Shown: positions 4,659 to 5,557 of the stretch, piece by piece
How positions within the stretch are numbered: the first letter of the stretch is position 1
Layout: each line of letters starts with the position of its first letter
Assembly (NCBI GenBank): GCA_947454285.1
Contig: CANGJO010000061.1
Coordinates: 1 to 5,557, forward strand
Length of the DNA stretch: 5,557 nucleotides
Reading direction: 5' to 3'
Source: Microbacteriaceae bacterium
GTDB taxonomy: Bacteria; Actinomycetota; Actinomycetes; Actinomycetales; Microbacteriaceae
The notes under the pieces: generated by a model
Seen by the model: the letters and a program-made list of their open reading frames with translations, nothing else
What the model was told of the DNA's origin: nothing
Databases searched by the model: none
Position numbers and translations under genes: made by a program

Positions 4659-5557
4659 TTAGTTCAGGATTTCCCTGAGTTTTCTAATCAACTGCTGCTG
4701 GCGTGATTGCTCTTGGGCGCCGCTCTGCAGGAAGTTGGTTGTGTAGGCAAAACTCATGCGGTGTTCAAAGTCACCAAATGCACACTGACCACCAAGCCCG
4801 TCGTGACCGAATGAGCTTGGACTCAACATGTCTTTGAATCCTGGAACATCAAGCATGAATCCGTTGCCCCAGGCTGGGAACGGACCGGTTTGTGATTCAA
4901 ACTGCAAAGGGCCGGTTGATTGCGGAACGGTTGCGGCGCGCAAAGAGTCGTCGTTCAACAGCCGAATGCCATCGGTTTCGGTGGCCGCAGCCGAATAAAT
5001 TTTTGCAAGTGCAAATGCGTTTGATACGCCGCCTGCTCCCGGCAACTCGGCCGCAATCAGCTTTGGATTATTGAATCCGGTTTCAAGACTTTCCACCTGA
5101 TGATCAAGAGCGCCGCCAAAGGTCATTGCCTTTGCTAACCAATATAAATCTGATTCCGGTTCTGGACTGCTGCCAGTGCGCTTTCCGTCACTCATAAGTG
5201 GTGCCAAGTTTTTAAATTGTTCCTGAGGTAAGCCAATCCAAGCATCCAGCGATAGTGGTTCGGCAATTAGCTCTGAGAAATATTTACCCAGCGTCTTGCC
5301 AGTTATGTTGTGAACCAGTTTTCCAACCAGAGTTCCAAAAGTCAGCGCGTGATATCCGTGTGCAGTGCCCGGCTCCCAGAGTGGCACCTGCTTTGCCAGT
5401 TCATCTTCAATCGTGTGACCATCGGTTATTTCATCAATAGTCAAGTCGCGTCTGGTGGCCGATAGCCCTGCCTTGTGTTGCAGTAACCACTTCACCGGAA
5501 TATCTTGTTTGCCACCCTGCGCAAACTCTGGCCAGTAGAAACTGACCTTCTGCTCAA
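4659..5557 (-). CDS. Serine beta-lactamase-family hydrolase (class C/EstB-like), 5' end beyond window
   Basis: Penicillin-binding-protein-fold serine hydrolase of the AmpC/EstB group (COG1680 type); such proteins are mostly esterases or peptidases rather than true antibiotic-degrading enzymes. The frame stays open to the right edge, with 298 complete codons visible. An internal GTG at 5495 is not the start: the 20 codons before it (EQKVSFYWPEFAQGG and on) carry the family's conserved Y-W-P-E-F, followed by D-I-P-V-K-W-L-L-Q-H-K-A-G-L. The catalytic S-x-x-K lies in the missing N-terminal part. The second motif is Y-H-A in GYHALTFGTLVG (visible residues 68-70). The third, a (K/H)-x-G equivalent, is HDG in FGHDGLGGQCAFGD (251-253). 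A Gln-rich C-terminal tail follows. It is the upstream partner of the 196-residue gene. Family is clear; substrate and localisation cannot be told from this part. Confidence 0.93.
   Translation of the reverse strand, partial: EQKVSFYWPEFAQGGKQDIPVKWLLQHKAGLSATRRDLTIDEITDGHTIEDELAKQVPLWEPGTAHGYHALTFGTLVGKLVHNITGKTLGKYFSELIAEPLSLDAWIGLPQEQFKNLAPLMSDGKRTGSSPEPESDLYWLAKAMTFGGALDHQVESLETGFNNPKLIAAELPGAGGVSNAFALAKIYSAAATETDGIRLLNDDSLRAATVPQSTGPLQFESQTGPFPAWGNGFMLDVPGFKDMLSPSSFGHDGLGGQCAFGDFEHRMSFAYTTNFLQSGAQEQSRQQQLIRKLREILN

Noticed and set aside
5493..5495. GTG as the start of the beta-lactamase-family gene
   Set aside because: The frame is open to the window edge and the preceding codons encode conserved family sequence (Y-W-P-E-F), so this valine is internal.

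Overview
The window looks like a piece of an actinobacterial chromosome with roughly half G+C. The evidence is a Gram-positive-type secreted solute-binding protein, strong GGAGG-type ribosome sites and tight gene packing. A small-genome freshwater lineage (Microbacteriaceae of the Rhodoluna/Aquiluna kind, or a Nanopelagicales relative) would fit, but that placement is inference. There are no tRNA or rRNA genes, insertion sequences or CRISPR arrays.

Layout. Positions 1-2718 (minus strand) hold the first three genes of a CUT1-type carbohydrate ABC importer operon. Transcription runs from a solute-binding protein (1384-2718) to a first permease (360-1283) and then a second permease that runs off the left edge (1-360). 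The binding protein and permeases most resemble the polyol (sorbitol/mannitol, SmoE-SmoF-SmoG) branch. No ATPase or catabolic gene is visible; either may lie beyond the left edge, or a shared ATPase may serve the importer. Positions 2719-3058 are a 340-base divergent control region. Positions 3059-4048 (plus strand) encode an AraC-family regulator with an N-terminal cupin sensor, very probably the local regulator of the importer. Positions 4049-5557 (minus strand) hold a two-gene unit: a serine beta-lactamase-fold hydrolase whose 5' end is outside the window (4659-5557), then an unrecognised 196-residue protein (4049-4639). This unit converges on the regulator gene with no intergenic base.

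How the genes fit together. The regulator probably senses a sugar or polyol, or a derivative, and controls the divergent importer operon and perhaps itself. The binding protein captures the substrate outside the membrane and the two permeases form the channel. Expression seems to be tuned at RNA level as well. There is a long imperfect hairpin in the binding-protein leader, a GC-rich hairpin just after its stop codon that would favour binding protein over permeases, and a TAATG overlap coupling the two permeases. The hydrolase and the 196-residue protein have no evident link to transport.

The most interesting non-coding structures are (i) a mirrored block pattern in the divergent promoter region (2891-2998), and (ii) the leader hairpin (2747-2836), whose G-U wobble pairs work only in the importer mRNA and which has a competing alternative pairing.
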